DNA from: Bog-950 sp964423405
GTDB taxonomy: Bacteria > Bacteroidota > Bacteroidia > Chitinophagales > LD1
Reading direction: 5' to 3'
Assembly (NCBI GenBank): GCA_964423405.1
Contig: CAYREY010000014.1
Span: 1-64,000 of the forward strand
DNA: 64,000 nt
Position 1 is the stretch's first letter. Every line of letters starts with the position of its first letter. The translations under genes were made by a program, and so were the position numbers. Below the pieces are notes generated by a model. That model searched no databases. It saw nothing but the letters and a program-made list of their open reading frames with translations, and was not told the DNA's origin. Below, piece after piece: positions 26,044 to 34,903 of the stretch.

Positions 26044-26976
26044 ATGAAAAATTTCCTTATCCGTCTTTCATCCGGCCTTGTAGTAGCGGCGCTGGCTATT
26101 ACTGCTTTGTTGTACAACCAGTACACCTTTTTTGTATTAATGAGTATTATACTGGTAGGTAGCCTTAACGAGTATTTCAATATTACAGAAATACGCCGCA
26201 ACCAGCCTAACTCTTTCTGGCAGGGTAAAAAGTTTACTATACTGCTACTGTGTTTGGTATTTGTGCAGTCGTTTATACTGATGTCGCCACCGGCACAAGG
26301 GTTACCCGATTTAAGTAATTTGCTGCTGGCATTTTTTCAGCAACTGGTGCGTTTTCGCGATGGCTCTTTAGGGCTTACCACCTTAATACCGGTAGCTGTT
26401 TTCATTCTTTTTATTACCGAGCTATACTCTAAATCAGAAAAGCCTTTCGAAAATCTGGGTTGGAAATCGGTGGCGGTGTTCTGGATAACTATACCGGTTA
26501 TACTGGCCACTAAAATTTATTTCGAGCAGGGTAAGTGGTTTTTGTTTGCTATGTTTTTCTGTATCTGGATGTACGATTCGTTTTGTTACATCTTCGGATC
26601 GTTGCTGGGCAAGCATAAATTGTTTGAGCGTGTATCGCCTAAAAAAACCTGGGAGGGCTCGGTGTTGGGTGGGCTGGCTACCATAGCGGTTTACTACTTT
26701 GCCAACAAATTGCCGCAGTTACAGGCTTTCTCATCGGTAGAGTGGGTAATACTAACCCTGGTAATAACAGTTACCGCTACCTATGGCGACCTGGTAGAAT
26801 CGTTGCTTAAACGCAACCTGGGTATTAAAGACTCGGGTAGCATTATGCCCGGCCACGGTGGCTTTTTAGACAGGCTGGATTCGTTTTTTCTTGTGGTGCC
26901 TTTTGTGGCTGCAACCCTTTGGTTTACAGGGCAAATTAAAAACCTGATACTGGTAATAGAGTACCTGAGCAAATAA
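26044..26976 (+). CDS. cdsA: Phosphatidate cytidylyltransferase
   Basis: The enzyme makes CDP-diacylglycerol from phosphatidate and CTP in the inner membrane. The 310-residue protein has several membrane helices and the C-terminal signature with GDLVESLLKRNLGIKDSG and the GHGGFLDRLDS segment with its conserved aspartates. psd follows 76 bases later, so two steps of phosphatidylethanolamine synthesis are encoded together; phosphatidylserine synthase is not in the window. Confidence 0.93.
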   Translation: MKNFLIRLSSGLVVAALAITALLYNQYTFFVLMSIILVGSLNEYFNITEIRRNQPNSFWQGKKFTILLLCLVFVQSFILMSPPAQGLPDLSNLLLAFFQQLVRFRDGSLGLTTLIPVAVFILFITELYSKSEKPFENLGWKSVAVFWITIPVILATKIYFEQGKWFLFAMFFCIWMYDSFCYIFGSLLGKHKLFERVSPKKTWEGSVLGGLATIAVYYFANKLPQLQAFSSVEWVILTLVITVTATYGDLVESLLKRNLGIKDSGSIMPGHGGFLDRLDSFFLVVPFVAATLWFTGQIKNLILVIEYLSK

Positions 26977-27052
26977 TTAGACGGGTGATATGGTTAAGCT
27001 AAGTCATTTAGCGAATTTTACTTTACATTTGCCCTTTATTCAAAAACGATAG

Positions 27053-27727
27053 ATGAAGAAGAAGATTAAGATTCACAAAGAAGGGCATAAAATACTTCTG
27101 GTTTCAGGAATCATTCTTTTGGCAGTTAATGTGCTGGTAGCTTACATTTTTAAAAGCGAAACGGTGTACTACATAGCAGGGGGCGCCTCTATAGTAATAC
27201 TGCTGGCATTTGCCTCGTTTTTCAGGATACCTTACCGCAACTTTTTTAACAGCGATAACCAGATTATTGCTCCTGCCGATGGCCGTGTAGTGGTAATAGA
27301 GGAGGTGATAGAGAATGAATACTTTAAAGACAAGCGCATACAGGTATCTATATTTATGAGCCCGGCTAACGTGCATGTAAACCGTAACCCTATTAGTGGG
27401 GTAGTAAAGTACCAGAAATACCACCCTGGCCAGTACCTGGTGGCATGGCATCCAAAATCATCGGAGAAAAATGAGCGTAATACATTAGTGATAGAGCACG
27501 ATGAGCTGGATGCTGAAATACTGGTGCGCCAGATAGCCGGTAAACTGGCCCGCAAAATACGCTGGTACCTGAACGAAGGCGACGAAGTAGAACAAAACGG
27601 CGAACTGGGTTTTATTAAATTTGGTAGCCGGGTAGATTTGTTTTTACCCGTTGGCACCAAAATTGAAGTTGACCTGAAACAGAAAGTTAAAGGCGGAATT
27701 ACCGTAATAGGAACACTGCAAGGCTAG
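27053..27727 (+). CDS. psd: Phosphatidylserine decarboxylase proenzyme
   Basis: The enzyme makes phosphatidylethanolamine by decarboxylating phosphatidylserine. At 224 residues it is the short form. It has two N-terminal hydrophobic segments (about residues 13-50) and the self-cleavage motif FGSR (in FIKFGSRVDLF, near residue 186), where the serine becomes the pyruvoyl group. ADGRVVVIEEV and MSPANVHVNR are other family marks. TACATTTG at 27024-27031 may be a -7 box of its own promoter. Confidence 0.93.
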   Translation: MKKKIKIHKEGHKILLVSGIILLAVNVLVAYIFKSETVYYIAGGASIVILLAFASFFRIPYRNFFNSDNQIIAPADGRVVVIEEVIENEYFKDKRIQVSIFMSPANVHVNRNPISGVVKYQKYHPGQYLVAWHPKSSEKNERNTLVIEHDELDAEILVRQIAGKLARKIRWYLNEGDEVEQNGELGFIKFGSRVDLFLPVGTKIEVDLKQKVKGGITVIGTLQG

Positions 27728-27768
27728 TAATTTAGACTTGTTATTTTTTTAATCTGAAAAACAACGAA

Positions 27769-28089
27769 ATGAAAAAATTAGGAATTATGTTGAGCTTTAT
27801 AGCTCTGGTTGCATTTGTAAATGCACAACAAACGGCTACTGCCACTACTCAAAAAGCTACACCTGTTGTAAAAGTAGATTCTAAACCATCTACCGTTAAT
27901 GCAGCTACGCCCGCATCTTCTACAGGCCAGAAAGCTGCGTGCAGCGGCCATACAGAAAAAGCCGCTTGCAGTGGTCATAGCGAAAAGGCTGCCTGCACCA
28001 AAGGTGCTTCAGCACCAGCCTGCTGCCAGAAAAATGGTGGCGCTGCCGGTTGCTCGCATGCAGCTGCAGGCGAAGCTCCTAAGCAATAA
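27769..28089 (+). CDS. Small secreted cysteine/histidine-rich repeat protein
   Basis: The 106-residue protein has a signal peptide (MKKLGIMLSFIALVAFVNA) and a threonine/alanine-rich linker. It then has three degenerate repeats of EKAACSGH (ACSGHTEK, ACSGHSEK, ACTKG), a CC pair and a GCSH motif. Six cysteines and three histidines in 45 residues suggest metal binding in the periplasm or outside the cell. I know no named family. It is followed by its own terminator at 28110. Confidence 0.7.
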   Translation: MKKLGIMLSFIALVAFVNAQQTATATTQKATPVVKVDSKPSTVNAATPASSTGQKAACSGHTEKAACSGHSEKAACTKGASAPACCQKNGGAAGCSHAAAGEAPKQ

Positions 28090-28109
28090 GTTATTAAGCG
28101 ATTGAAACG

Positions 28110-28138
28110 AAAGCCCTGCTCATACGAGCGGGGCTTTT
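28110..28138 (+). terminator. Terminator after the Cys/His-rich gene
   Basis: AAAGCCCTGCTC/GAGCGGGGCTTTT with an ATAC loop and a short T run. Confidence 0.8.
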
Positions 28139-28220
28139 AGTTTTACACAGCTGTAGTAAAAAAAGCAGGCCATTATGGTAGTTTTTGTAATTTCATAAGG
28201 CACACTTATAAACGCGATTG

Positions 28221-31200
28221 ATGAGAACGATATATACTTTTTTGTTTTTAATGTGTATGTACGCTACCCGGGCGCAACAAAAATGCGACTCGGTTTATAT
28301 TAATGGTGCTTTGCACTTACAACGCGATGTAACCCGGGAACTTAAAACGGTAGAAGACCATATAGATAAAGAGGTGCAACCGCACAGCCACGAACTGTGG
28401 GCATATTACCTGAGCAAGCCACATCCATCGGTTTCGGTTATTAATGGCTACTTTGAAAGTGCTGCCGCAGAGTTTGGTGTGCCGATGCAGTTACTTAAAA
28501 CCATTGGGCAGATAGAAAATAACTGGACCCAGATGGGCCCCTCTATAGATAAAGGCTGGGGTATTATGCACCTGGTGCAGAATGATTATTGCAACACCTT
28601 AAGCGAGGCATCGCAGTTGCTGGGGGTAAGTGAGCAGGTGTTAAAAGATGATGCCCGGCAGAACATACGCGGGGCGGCGGCTTTGCTGGCCCGGTATAAA
28701 AATGAATCGGGTGTAACCGGTAACCGGATAGAGGACTGGTACCCTGCTGTTAAGAGAATTTCAGGATTAATATCGGACAAGCTGCGAACCATACAGGCCG
28801 ACAGGTACTACGGTACATTGGTCGATGGCGTACACAGCACTACCTTGTGGCAGGAGGAGATACAACTGGAGCGCTATCCGGGTATTGATTTTAATTATAT
28901 CAAATCGATGTATAACGATGCGCCTGTGAATGAGGATGCATCCAGAAGTGCAGATTACGGCCCCGCTATTGCCGATTTGACTACCTGCAATTATACCAGT
29001 ACCCGTAACCATAGTATAGATACCTGGGTAAACCACTGGATAGGTGTGGGCACGGCTGCCGGTGCGGTATCGTGGTTTCAAAACTGTTCGGCCAATGCCA
29101 GTGCGCATTTTGTAACGGCCAACAACGGTACTATCTATCAGGTGGTGCCGGTGGCCAGTACGGCGTGGCATTGCGGTGCCAGCGGGTATCCGTACAACAA
29201 CGGGCGTAGCATAGGGCAGGAGCACGAAGCCACCAACGCCAACCCCGGCCTTTGGAACAGTACGGCTATGCTGCAGGCATCGGCTAACATGGCCTGTTAT
29301 TTTTGCAACCTGTACAGCATACCCACTAACCAGAATTTAACCTCGCCGGGTATATGTGGTCACCAGAATATGCCTGGCACCAATACCGATTGCCCCGGTA
29401 CTATACCGTGGAGCACCTGGTTTACTTACTTTAACAGCGGCTCGTGCAGCGCTGCATCTTCTCAGCCGGCCAACGATTACTGTGGTAACGAAACCACCCT
29501 TACCGTATATGGCACTACCTGTGGCGCTACTACCACCGGTAACCTGAGTGGTGCTACACAAAGTACGGCCCCTATTGCCTGTGGTGGTTACACCTCTACG
29601 CTTGCAAAAGATGTATGGTTTAAGTTTACTGCTACATCTACCACACACGATATAACCGTAGTGCCAACCAGCGGGCTGGATGCAGTAATTGACCTGCGTA
29701 GCGGTTGCCCTGGCACCAGTATTGGTTGCGCCGATGGCGGTGGGGGAGAAGGTGCAACAGAAGTATTGCAGGCAACTGGTTTAACAGTAGGGGCTACTTA
29801 CAATGTAAGGGTGTATGATTACACCGGTGCCAATAACCCACCCACCACCACTACTTTTACAATATGCGTAACCACCCCCTGTACCGCACCGGTTAAACCG
29901 GTTATTGCAGGTGTACAGTCTATCTGCCAGGGGCAGTCCACTACCTTATCGGTTTCCAATACCTGTAGTGGTTGCACCTATAACTGGAGCAACGGTGGCA
30001 GCGGCACATCAATAAGCATTACTGTTTCGGGTACTTACCGGGTAACAGCCACCAACAGTTGCGCCAGCACTGTATCGGATGCATACGGGGTAACTGTATC
30101 GCCGGTGGTTACACCAACTGTAAGTATCAGTGCAACTGCCACCACCATCTGTGCGGGTACTGTTGTAACGTTTACGGCTACCCCAACCAATGGCGGTACT
30201 ACACCGGCATATCAATGGACGCGGAATGGTAACAACATAGCAGGTGCTAACTCGGCAGTATATACCACATCGGCATTAAGCAACGGCGATGTGATACGGG
30301 TAGTGCTTACCTCAAATGCTGTATGTGCTACAACTACTACAGCCACTTCTAATGCACTAACCATAAACGTAACGGCTACGGTAGTGCCCAATGTTTTTAT
30401 TACCTCCGATACTGTTGGAGCTGTTTGCTCAGGTACCACTGTAACGTACACTGCTACAGCTACCAATGCAGGTAATAATCCGGTTTACACATGGAAGAGG
30501 GATGGTGTTACAGTTGGCAGTAATGCAGCTACGTATACCACCACGGTTACCAATACTGCAAACGTGTGGTGTGTGTTACAATCTGGGGCTACCTGTGCTA
30601 CCCCACAAGTGGTAAACTCCGATACAGTGGTAGTAGGCGTGTTGCCGCTGCTTAATCCGCAGATTAGTATAACAGCCAACTCAGGTTCTTCTATCTGCAC
30701 GGGGCAGAGTGTGGTATTTACAGCTACATCAGTTAATACAGGTACACCGGTTTACCAATGGCGGGTAAATGGTAGCAACATAGCAACCGGTAGTACATGG
30801 AGTACCAATACATTAAACAACGGCGATGTGGTGCGGTGCCTGGTTACCAGTAGCCTTGGCTGCATGGCAGTAGATACGGCACTATCGCAGCCCATTGTAA
30901 TGAGTGTAAGCAATAGTGTGAACCCTACTATACAGATATATACAAGCCTTACCAGCTATTGTACCGGCGATACAGCGCACTTCAGTTCAGTTATTAATGG
31001 TGGTGGATCATCGCCGCAATACCAGTGGTTTAAAAACGGTACACCGGTTATAGGTGCCACATCTACCACGTTGCAACTGGCAGGCTTTAGTACCAGCGAT
31101 GTAGTAAGTTGCAGGTTGATATCATCGGCAGCCTGTGCATTGATAGATACCGTTTATTCAAACACAATTACACTTACGGTTAACCCCAACGTGTTGTCAA

Positions 31201-32480
31201 CTTTAACTATTGTACCCCATGTGCCGCTACCTGTATGCGAAACGCAAGCGGTAACATTTACTGCTTCGCATACCACACCTGGTACCACACTCAGCTATGC
31301 CTGGTATGTAGATGGTGTGATAACGCAGGGGGGCGATGATTCTGTATTTACCGTTCAGTCGCCGCATAATGGCGATACAGTTATCTGTTATGCTGTCAGC
31401 TTGCAGCAATGCCCGGTGCTTTACACAGCTACATCCAATATGGTAGTAATAAATACTGTACCAGCCCTGGTACCATCGGTTACTATTACAGCTAACCAGC
31501 CCGATACTGTTTGTGCCGGTACAGCTATTGTTTTTACAGCAACAGGAGTTAATGGTGGTAATCAACCGGTGTATACATGGTTGTTGAATGGCAATAACGC
31601 CGGTGGAGGAACTACCTACAGCACTACGCAGTTAGTAAATGGTGATACGCTTGTATGCAAAATGATAAGCGATGCGGGTTGTGTTACGCAGAACCCTGTA
31701 GTATCTAACACTATTGTTGCGGTGGTGCAAACGGCGATGCAGCCATCTGTTACTATTGTATCCGATCATGGTACCAAGGCCTGCGCCGATGAAACCGTTA
31801 CGTTTACTGCTACCAGTGTTAATGGAGGGGCAACACCTGCTTACCAATGGAGCGTAAACAACCTGGCTACCGGCAGCGGTCAGGTTTTTTCATCGGGGGC
31901 ACTGGCCAATGGCGATGTGGTAAAATGTGTGTTGACCAGTTCGCTGAGTTGTGTTAACAGTCAAACCGTCCAATCGAATGCCATACAAATGCAGATAGGA
32001 GGCAGTGTAATACCCGATGTGCAGTTAAATGGGTGTGAACTGGCTGCACAATACATACCCAACGTAACTTACCAATGGTATGCTAACAGTAGCCTGTTGC
32101 AGGGCGCTACTACCCGTTTTTATACCGCAGCACAAACAGCTTACTATTATGTGGTAGTGACCGATGCGGATATGTGCAGGGCCCAATCGACGGATGTATA
32201 TGTAAACTACCCGGCCTGTACTACTACCGGTATAAATGAGCCGGGCCATACAGCTATCACCATTTACGAAACACAACCCGATAACTGGAAGGTTGCAGTA
32301 AATAGCAGACAGGTATGTTATATGGAACTGTTTAATGCACAGGGTCAGTTATTGTACAGTGCAGCTGTAGAAAATGGCGCGCATGTATTTAATACACAGG
32401 GTTTTGCAGCCGGTATTTACCTGGTGCGTATAAAGGCAGACGATTTGCAGTATTTAGTTAAAAAAATTGTGCGTCAGTAA
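28221..32480 (+). CDS. Secreted peptidoglycan hydrolase: lysozyme-like + amidase_2 + Ig-like repeats + T9SS type A signal
   Basis: This 1419-residue protein starts at ATG 28221 (MRTIYTFLFLMCMYATRAQ, a signal peptide). Residues about 55-190 look like a lysozyme/transglycosylase-type fold (TIGQIENNWTQMGPSIDKGW, NIRGAAALLARYKN). Residues about 225-410 form an N-acetylmuramoyl-L-alanine amidase domain with likely zinc ligands in VNHWIG and GHQNMPGTNTDCPG. Next come a PPC-like beta domain, one short and seven longer Ig-like repeats of about 88 residues (each with a YQW or YTW core and a Cys pair), and a type A T9SS sorting domain (MELFNAQGQLLYS, GIYLVRI). It is probably a surface or released enzyme against cell walls of other bacteria, or for its own wall. 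Predation or competition is inference. Confidence 0.85.
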   Translation: MRTIYTFLFLMCMYATRAQQKCDSVYINGALHLQRDVTRELKTVEDHIDKEVQPHSHELWAYYLSKPHPSVSVINGYFESAAAEFGVPMQLLKTIGQIENNWTQMGPSIDKGWGIMHLVQNDYCNTLSEASQLLGVSEQVLKDDARQNIRGAAALLARYKNESGVTGNRIEDWYPAVKRISGLISDKLRTIQADRYYGTLVDGVHSTTLWQEEIQLERYPGIDFNYIKSMYNDAPVNEDASRSADYGPAIADLTTCNYTSTRNHSIDTWVNHWIGVGTAAGAVSWFQNCSANASAHFVTANNGTIYQVVPVASTAWHCGASGYPYNNGRSIGQEHEATNANPGLWNSTAMLQASANMACYFCNLYSIPTNQNLTSPGICGHQNMPGTNTDCPGTIPWSTWFTYFNSGSCSAASSQPANDYCGNETTLTVYGTTCGATTTGNLSGATQSTAPIACGGYTSTLAKDVWFKFTATSTTHDITVVPTSGLDAVIDLRSGCPGTSIGCADGGGGEGATEVLQATGLTVGATYNVRVYDYTGANNPPTTTTFTICVTTPCTAPVKPVIAGVQSICQGQSTTLSVSNTCSGCTYNWSNGGSGTSISITVSGTYRVTATNSCASTVSDAYGVTVSPVVTPTVSISATATTICAGTVVTFTATPTNGGTTPAYQWTRNGNNIAGANSAVYTTSALSNGDVIRVVLTSNAVCATTTTATSNALTINVTATVVPNVFITSDTVGAVCSGTTVTYTATATNAGNNPVYTWKRDGVTVGSNAATYTTTVTNTANVWCVLQSGATCATPQVVNSDTVVVGVLPLLNPQISITANSGSSICTGQSVVFTATSVNTGTPVYQWRVNGSNIATGSTWSTNTLNNGDVVRCLVTSSLGCMAVDTALSQPIVMSVSNSVNPTIQIYTSLTSYCTGDTAHFSSVINGGGSSPQYQWFKNGTPVIGATSTTLQLAGFSTSDVVSCRLISSAACALIDTVYSNTITLTVNPNVLSTLTIVPHVPLPVCETQAVTFTASHTTPGTTLSYAWYVDGVITQGGDDSVFTVQSPHNGDTVICYAVSLQQCPVLYTATSNMVVINTVPALVPSVTITANQPDTVCAGTAIVFTATGVNGGNQPVYTWLLNGNNAGGGTTYSTTQLVNGDTLVCKMISDAGCVTQNPVVSNTIVAVVQTAMQPSVTIVSDHGTKACADETVTFTATSVNGGATPAYQWSVNNLATGSGQVFSSGALANGDVVKCVLTSSLSCVNSQTVQSNAIQMQIGGSVIPDVQLNGCELAAQYIPNVTYQWYANSSLLQGATTRFYTAAQTAYYYVVVTDADMCRAQSTDVYVNYPACTTTGINEPGHTAITIYETQPDNWKVAVNSRQVCYMELFNAQGQLLYSAAVENGAHVFNTQGFAAGIYLVRIKADDLQYLVKKIVRQ

Positions 32481-32548
32481 AAAAGCCAGATAATGTATAG
32501 CCATGTTATTGCTGTTTTTTTATTTTCACATTACGTTTTTATAAAAAC

Positions 32549-32941
32549 ATGAACAAAGTACAACACATAAATAGGAGTAAGGCAATGCGGAACGCATTGT
32601 TGTTGCTTGGTGTGTATTTACTTCACCTTGTTTTTTTTCAGGCAGCTATGGCTTCAAGTCTGGCCCCTGCCAAGTATTTTAAAACCTATCTGTCGCACAA
32701 GGCCGATCAGGGAAAAGGCAAGTCATCGCCCGCTGGTTTTTATATGAAGTTTATTAAGCACGCCAATAATGGTGGCGAGCGTCCTACTTTGGCACCAGTG
32801 CATTTGTTGGCAACAGCTTTGCAGGTATACCTGCCTGTGTTAGAAGATAAGGTTATCAATTTTTCGCAGCGGCTGCTTTACAGTCATTTACCTGAAGATG
32901 CGTTTAAGATCTACCAGCGCATCAGGGTTATTCTCATTTAG
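32549..32941 (+). CDS. Hypothetical exported protein, 130 residues
   Basis: The protein has a hydrophobic N-terminal segment (residues 14-35, LLLLGVYLLHLVFFQAAMAS) that fits a signal peptide or anchor. A basic mature part follows (KTYLSHKADQGKGKS, FIKHANNGG). There is no known domain. It starts 68 bases after the large hydrolase gene, with no terminator between them seen. It may be read with that gene. The gene-free array begins about 140 bases after its stop. Confidence 0.55.
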   Translation: MNKVQHINRSKAMRNALLLLGVYLLHLVFFQAAMASSLAPAKYFKTYLSHKADQGKGKSSPAGFYMKFIKHANNGGERPTLAPVHLLATALQVYLPVLEDKVINFSQRLLYSHLPEDAFKIYQRIRVILI

Positions 32942-33083
32942 ATTTATTGGTTAAGTCTGCTACGTATGTAATGACATATGTACAGCTGCTGTTTGCGTGT
33001 ATACCATGCATGTAGCACTACACAATTGATATATGTTCTTTGAAGATATATGCAGCGGGCCCGCCTGTGTCAATCACCCGCTG
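32942..33083. other. Gene-free leader to the repeat array
   Basis: No ORF or RNA gene is seen. The stretch holds several short palindromes (ACATATGT, ATGCAT, GATATATG) and a loose hairpin GCAGCGGG/CCCGCTGC at 33052-33084, which borders the array. Confidence 0.4.
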
Positions 33084-33440
33084 CAGCAGCAACAGACGGA
33101 GGAAGCGTTTTCCCTTTGTCTGTAATGCTGAACTTAATTAAGATTTCTCGTGGGTTGAGAAAACAGCAAAGGTGGGTCTACTTAGGTAGGCCCCCTTTGT
33201 TTGTCTCGCCACGATAAAGAGTTTCTCGTGGGTTGAGAAAACCGCCGGAACAGATCTGTAGTACAGGTCTGTTTCCGGCTTTTCTACCTGCCAAGATTTT
33301 CTCGTGGGTTGAGAAAGCAACAGGTCAGGCCCGCTAATGCGGGCCTGTACCTTTGTTTTACAGGCGAACGGGTAAAGATTTCTCGTGGGTTGAGAAAACA
33401 GCAAGGGTGGGTTTGCGCAAGCGGACCTGCCCTTTGCTGC
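33084..33440. repeat. Array of four 20-base palindromic repeats alternating with variable hairpins
   Basis: The repeat TTTCTCGTGGGTTGAGAAAA occurs at 33144-33163, 33222-33241, 33298-33317 (last base G) and 33379-33398, with start distances 78, 76 and 81. It is itself a stem TTTCTC/GAGAAA with a seven-base loop. Right after each copy comes a strong hairpin of different sequence: 33167-33199 (loop TTAG), 33244-33279 (16 pairs, loop AGT), 33326-33347 with outer pairs (loop TAAT), and 33399-33439 (loop GCAA). A further hairpin at 33093-33122 precedes the first copy. Structure is kept while sequence changes. The array lies between two converging transcripts and codes for nothing convincing. Confidence 0.8.
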
Positions 33441-33452
33441 TTTATGCAGGTG

Positions 33453-33791
33453 CTAGTTGCTGTTCATCTGCTCTGACAGCAGCGCCAGAAAAATGAGTGG
33501 GGTTATAATTACAACCGAAAGGTCTATCCATGCAATTTTATGATGCAGGTTCCAGTTGTCTATTAACGAGCCACCGTGGCTGTTTAACTGCTGTATGGTA
33601 AATGCAAAAAATACATATGCAAACCATTTAGGCCTTTTAAGCAAACCGTATATGCAGCCGGCATTTATTATTACAAACAAGGCATGGCGCCATACGGGGG
33701 CGTTGTTTACCGGGTAGAATAAACCAGCCAGGTGGTAAACAGCTGCAATGCCAAACAGGCATGCGAAAAAATGGAAAATATGTTTTCTCAT
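33453..33791 (-). CDS. Hypothetical membrane protein, 112 residues
   Basis: The protein has four hydrophobic segments (about residues 5-27, 35-50, 57-72 and 88-106) and no known motif. Its ATG overlaps the stop of the next gene upstream (33788-33791), so the two are translationally coupled and probably work together. Its 3' end is 13 bases from the repeat array, which could end its transcript. Confidence 0.65.
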   Translation of the reverse strand: MRKHIFHFFACLFGIAAVYHLAGLFYPVNNAPVWRHALFVIINAGCIYGLLKRPKWFAYVFFAFTIQQLNSHGGSLIDNWNLHHKIAWIDLSVVIITPLIFLALLSEQMNSN

Positions 33792-34414
33792 AGCTGTTGA
33801 CCAGAGGCTTTAAGCGCTGTAATAAATACTATAGCTGTAGCCAGATTGATAAATGCCGGCCTGATATAACCACCAAGCGGTGCCGGCAAAAAGTATAATA
33901 CAGCCAGCACCAGTACGGTTACTACTAATGGATTGGCATACCGCAGCCATACCGGATATGCCGGGTGCAGACTAAGCTTGAAAAACAGAATGCTACCGGC
34001 AATAAACCCCGGCACCCCTAAGTACGATATGGTTTGCAGGTAGTCGATGTATTGTTGGTATATGAGCGGATGGATATGTGGGCCGGTGGACGGATGAACC
34101 AGAAAATAATAGCCTGCATGAAAGGCTCCGCCAAAGAACATAGTGCTGCATAACGAGATAAACAACCAGTTGGCCGCTACAGTACCGGCCTGCTTGAAAT
34201 AGTACCTGAGATAGCCATAACCAAAGCAGATAAAAAAGGCCGCCACCAGGCCCATGAGCGAACCGGTTGCGGCGCGCTGGCTATCTGTGTACTCCATTGC
34301 GCCAAGACTGGATAAATCGAAGTGGCTGCCGCTTACCGGCTGCCCCAGCAGTACTATATCGGCAATGGCCATAGTAAGGGCCCCGGCTATGCCTATGTAG
34401 GCGTATTGTTTCAT
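33788..34414 (-). CDS. Hypothetical multi-pass membrane protein, 208 residues
   Basis: The protein has about six membrane helices, beginning YAYIGIAGALTMAIADIVLLG. Conserved-looking polar spots lie between them (HFDLSSLGAMEYTD, GGAFHAGYYFLVHP). Proteins of this type occur widely in Bacteroidota without known function. It is the first gene of a two-gene reverse-strand unit with the 112-residue protein, with overlapping stop and start codons. Confidence 0.7.
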   Translation of the reverse strand: MKQYAYIGIAGALTMAIADIVLLGQPVSGSHFDLSSLGAMEYTDSQRAATGSLMGLVAAFFICFGYGYLRYYFKQAGTVAANWLFISLCSTMFFGGAFHAGYYFLVHPSTGPHIHPLIYQQYIDYLQTISYLGVPGFIAGSILFFKLSLHPAYPVWLRYANPLVVTVLVLAVLYFLPAPLGGYIRPAFINLATAIVFITALKASGQQL

Positions 34415-34582
34415 AATGCGTTAGTTGTTAGTAGGTTAAACAAGCAGGCACAACAGAACACAAACGTACGTAAACAAACTGTTATTTGAGTAAAACAATC
34501 GAAATGTGGTTTAGAACATGGTTGTAGGCCAGCAACTTTTACTGCTGGTCGCCGTAAAATATACTCAGAACAAGCTTATTAT

Positions 34583-34903
34583 ATGAATAAACCACGTAGC
34601 CGGAAAATAGAAAAAGATCAGTTGAAAGAGTGTGCTTTTGAAAAGCCACAGGCAGGTTATGAAGACTATGAGTTGCGCGAACGCAATCGCAGGCTTTATC
34701 TGGCCATGCTGATGGGCAATAACTTTCAGAGCAAAGTGAAGATTGTGTTTAACACCGTAGAGGGTTATAGGGAAATAACCACTACCGTGTGGGCTACTAC
34801 CGAAAAATACATACTGCTACAGGGCGGTTCGTTTATTCCAATTGAGTCGATTGCTTATGTTGAGATGGATAACTCACAGCAAAATACTAACCGGATTTTC
34901 TAA
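34583..34903 (+). CDS. Hypothetical small soluble protein, 106 residues
   Basis: The N-terminal third is charged (SRKIEKDQLKECAFEKPQ). The C-terminal part looks like a small beta barrel (KVKIVFNTVEGYREITTTVW, ILLQGGSFIPIESIAYVEM), the type of fold found in Bacteroidota proteins of unknown function. No signal peptide or membrane segment. Its last 30 bases overlap the end of the converging E2 gene (34874-34903), so both stop codons lie inside the other gene. Confidence 0.7.
   Translation: MNKPRSRKIEKDQLKECAFEKPQAGYEDYELRERNRRLYLAMLMGNNFQSKVKIVFNTVEGYREITTTVWATTEKYILLQGGSFIPIESIAYVEMDNSQQNTNRIF

Noticed and set aside
32530..32560. Second sigma-54 promoter (TAGCCATGTTATTGCT near 32497) before the 130-residue gene
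   Set aside because: The essential GG is AG, and the rest of the -24 element does not match.
33144..33398. CRISPR array
   Set aside because: Repeats are only 20 bases, spacers are 56-61 bases and self-complementary, and there is no cas gene nearby.
33138..33404. 88-residue minus-strand ORF across the repeat array
   Set aside because: Its sequence is just the translated repeats (FSQPTRN and FSTHEK in turn as the frame shifts between units); it has no domain, and spacing of 76-81 bases does not keep a frame.
33144..33440. Integron attC sites without cassettes
   Set aside because: The repeat lacks a proper RYYYAAC/GTTRRRY pair, there are no cassette ORFs, and no integrase gene is in the window.
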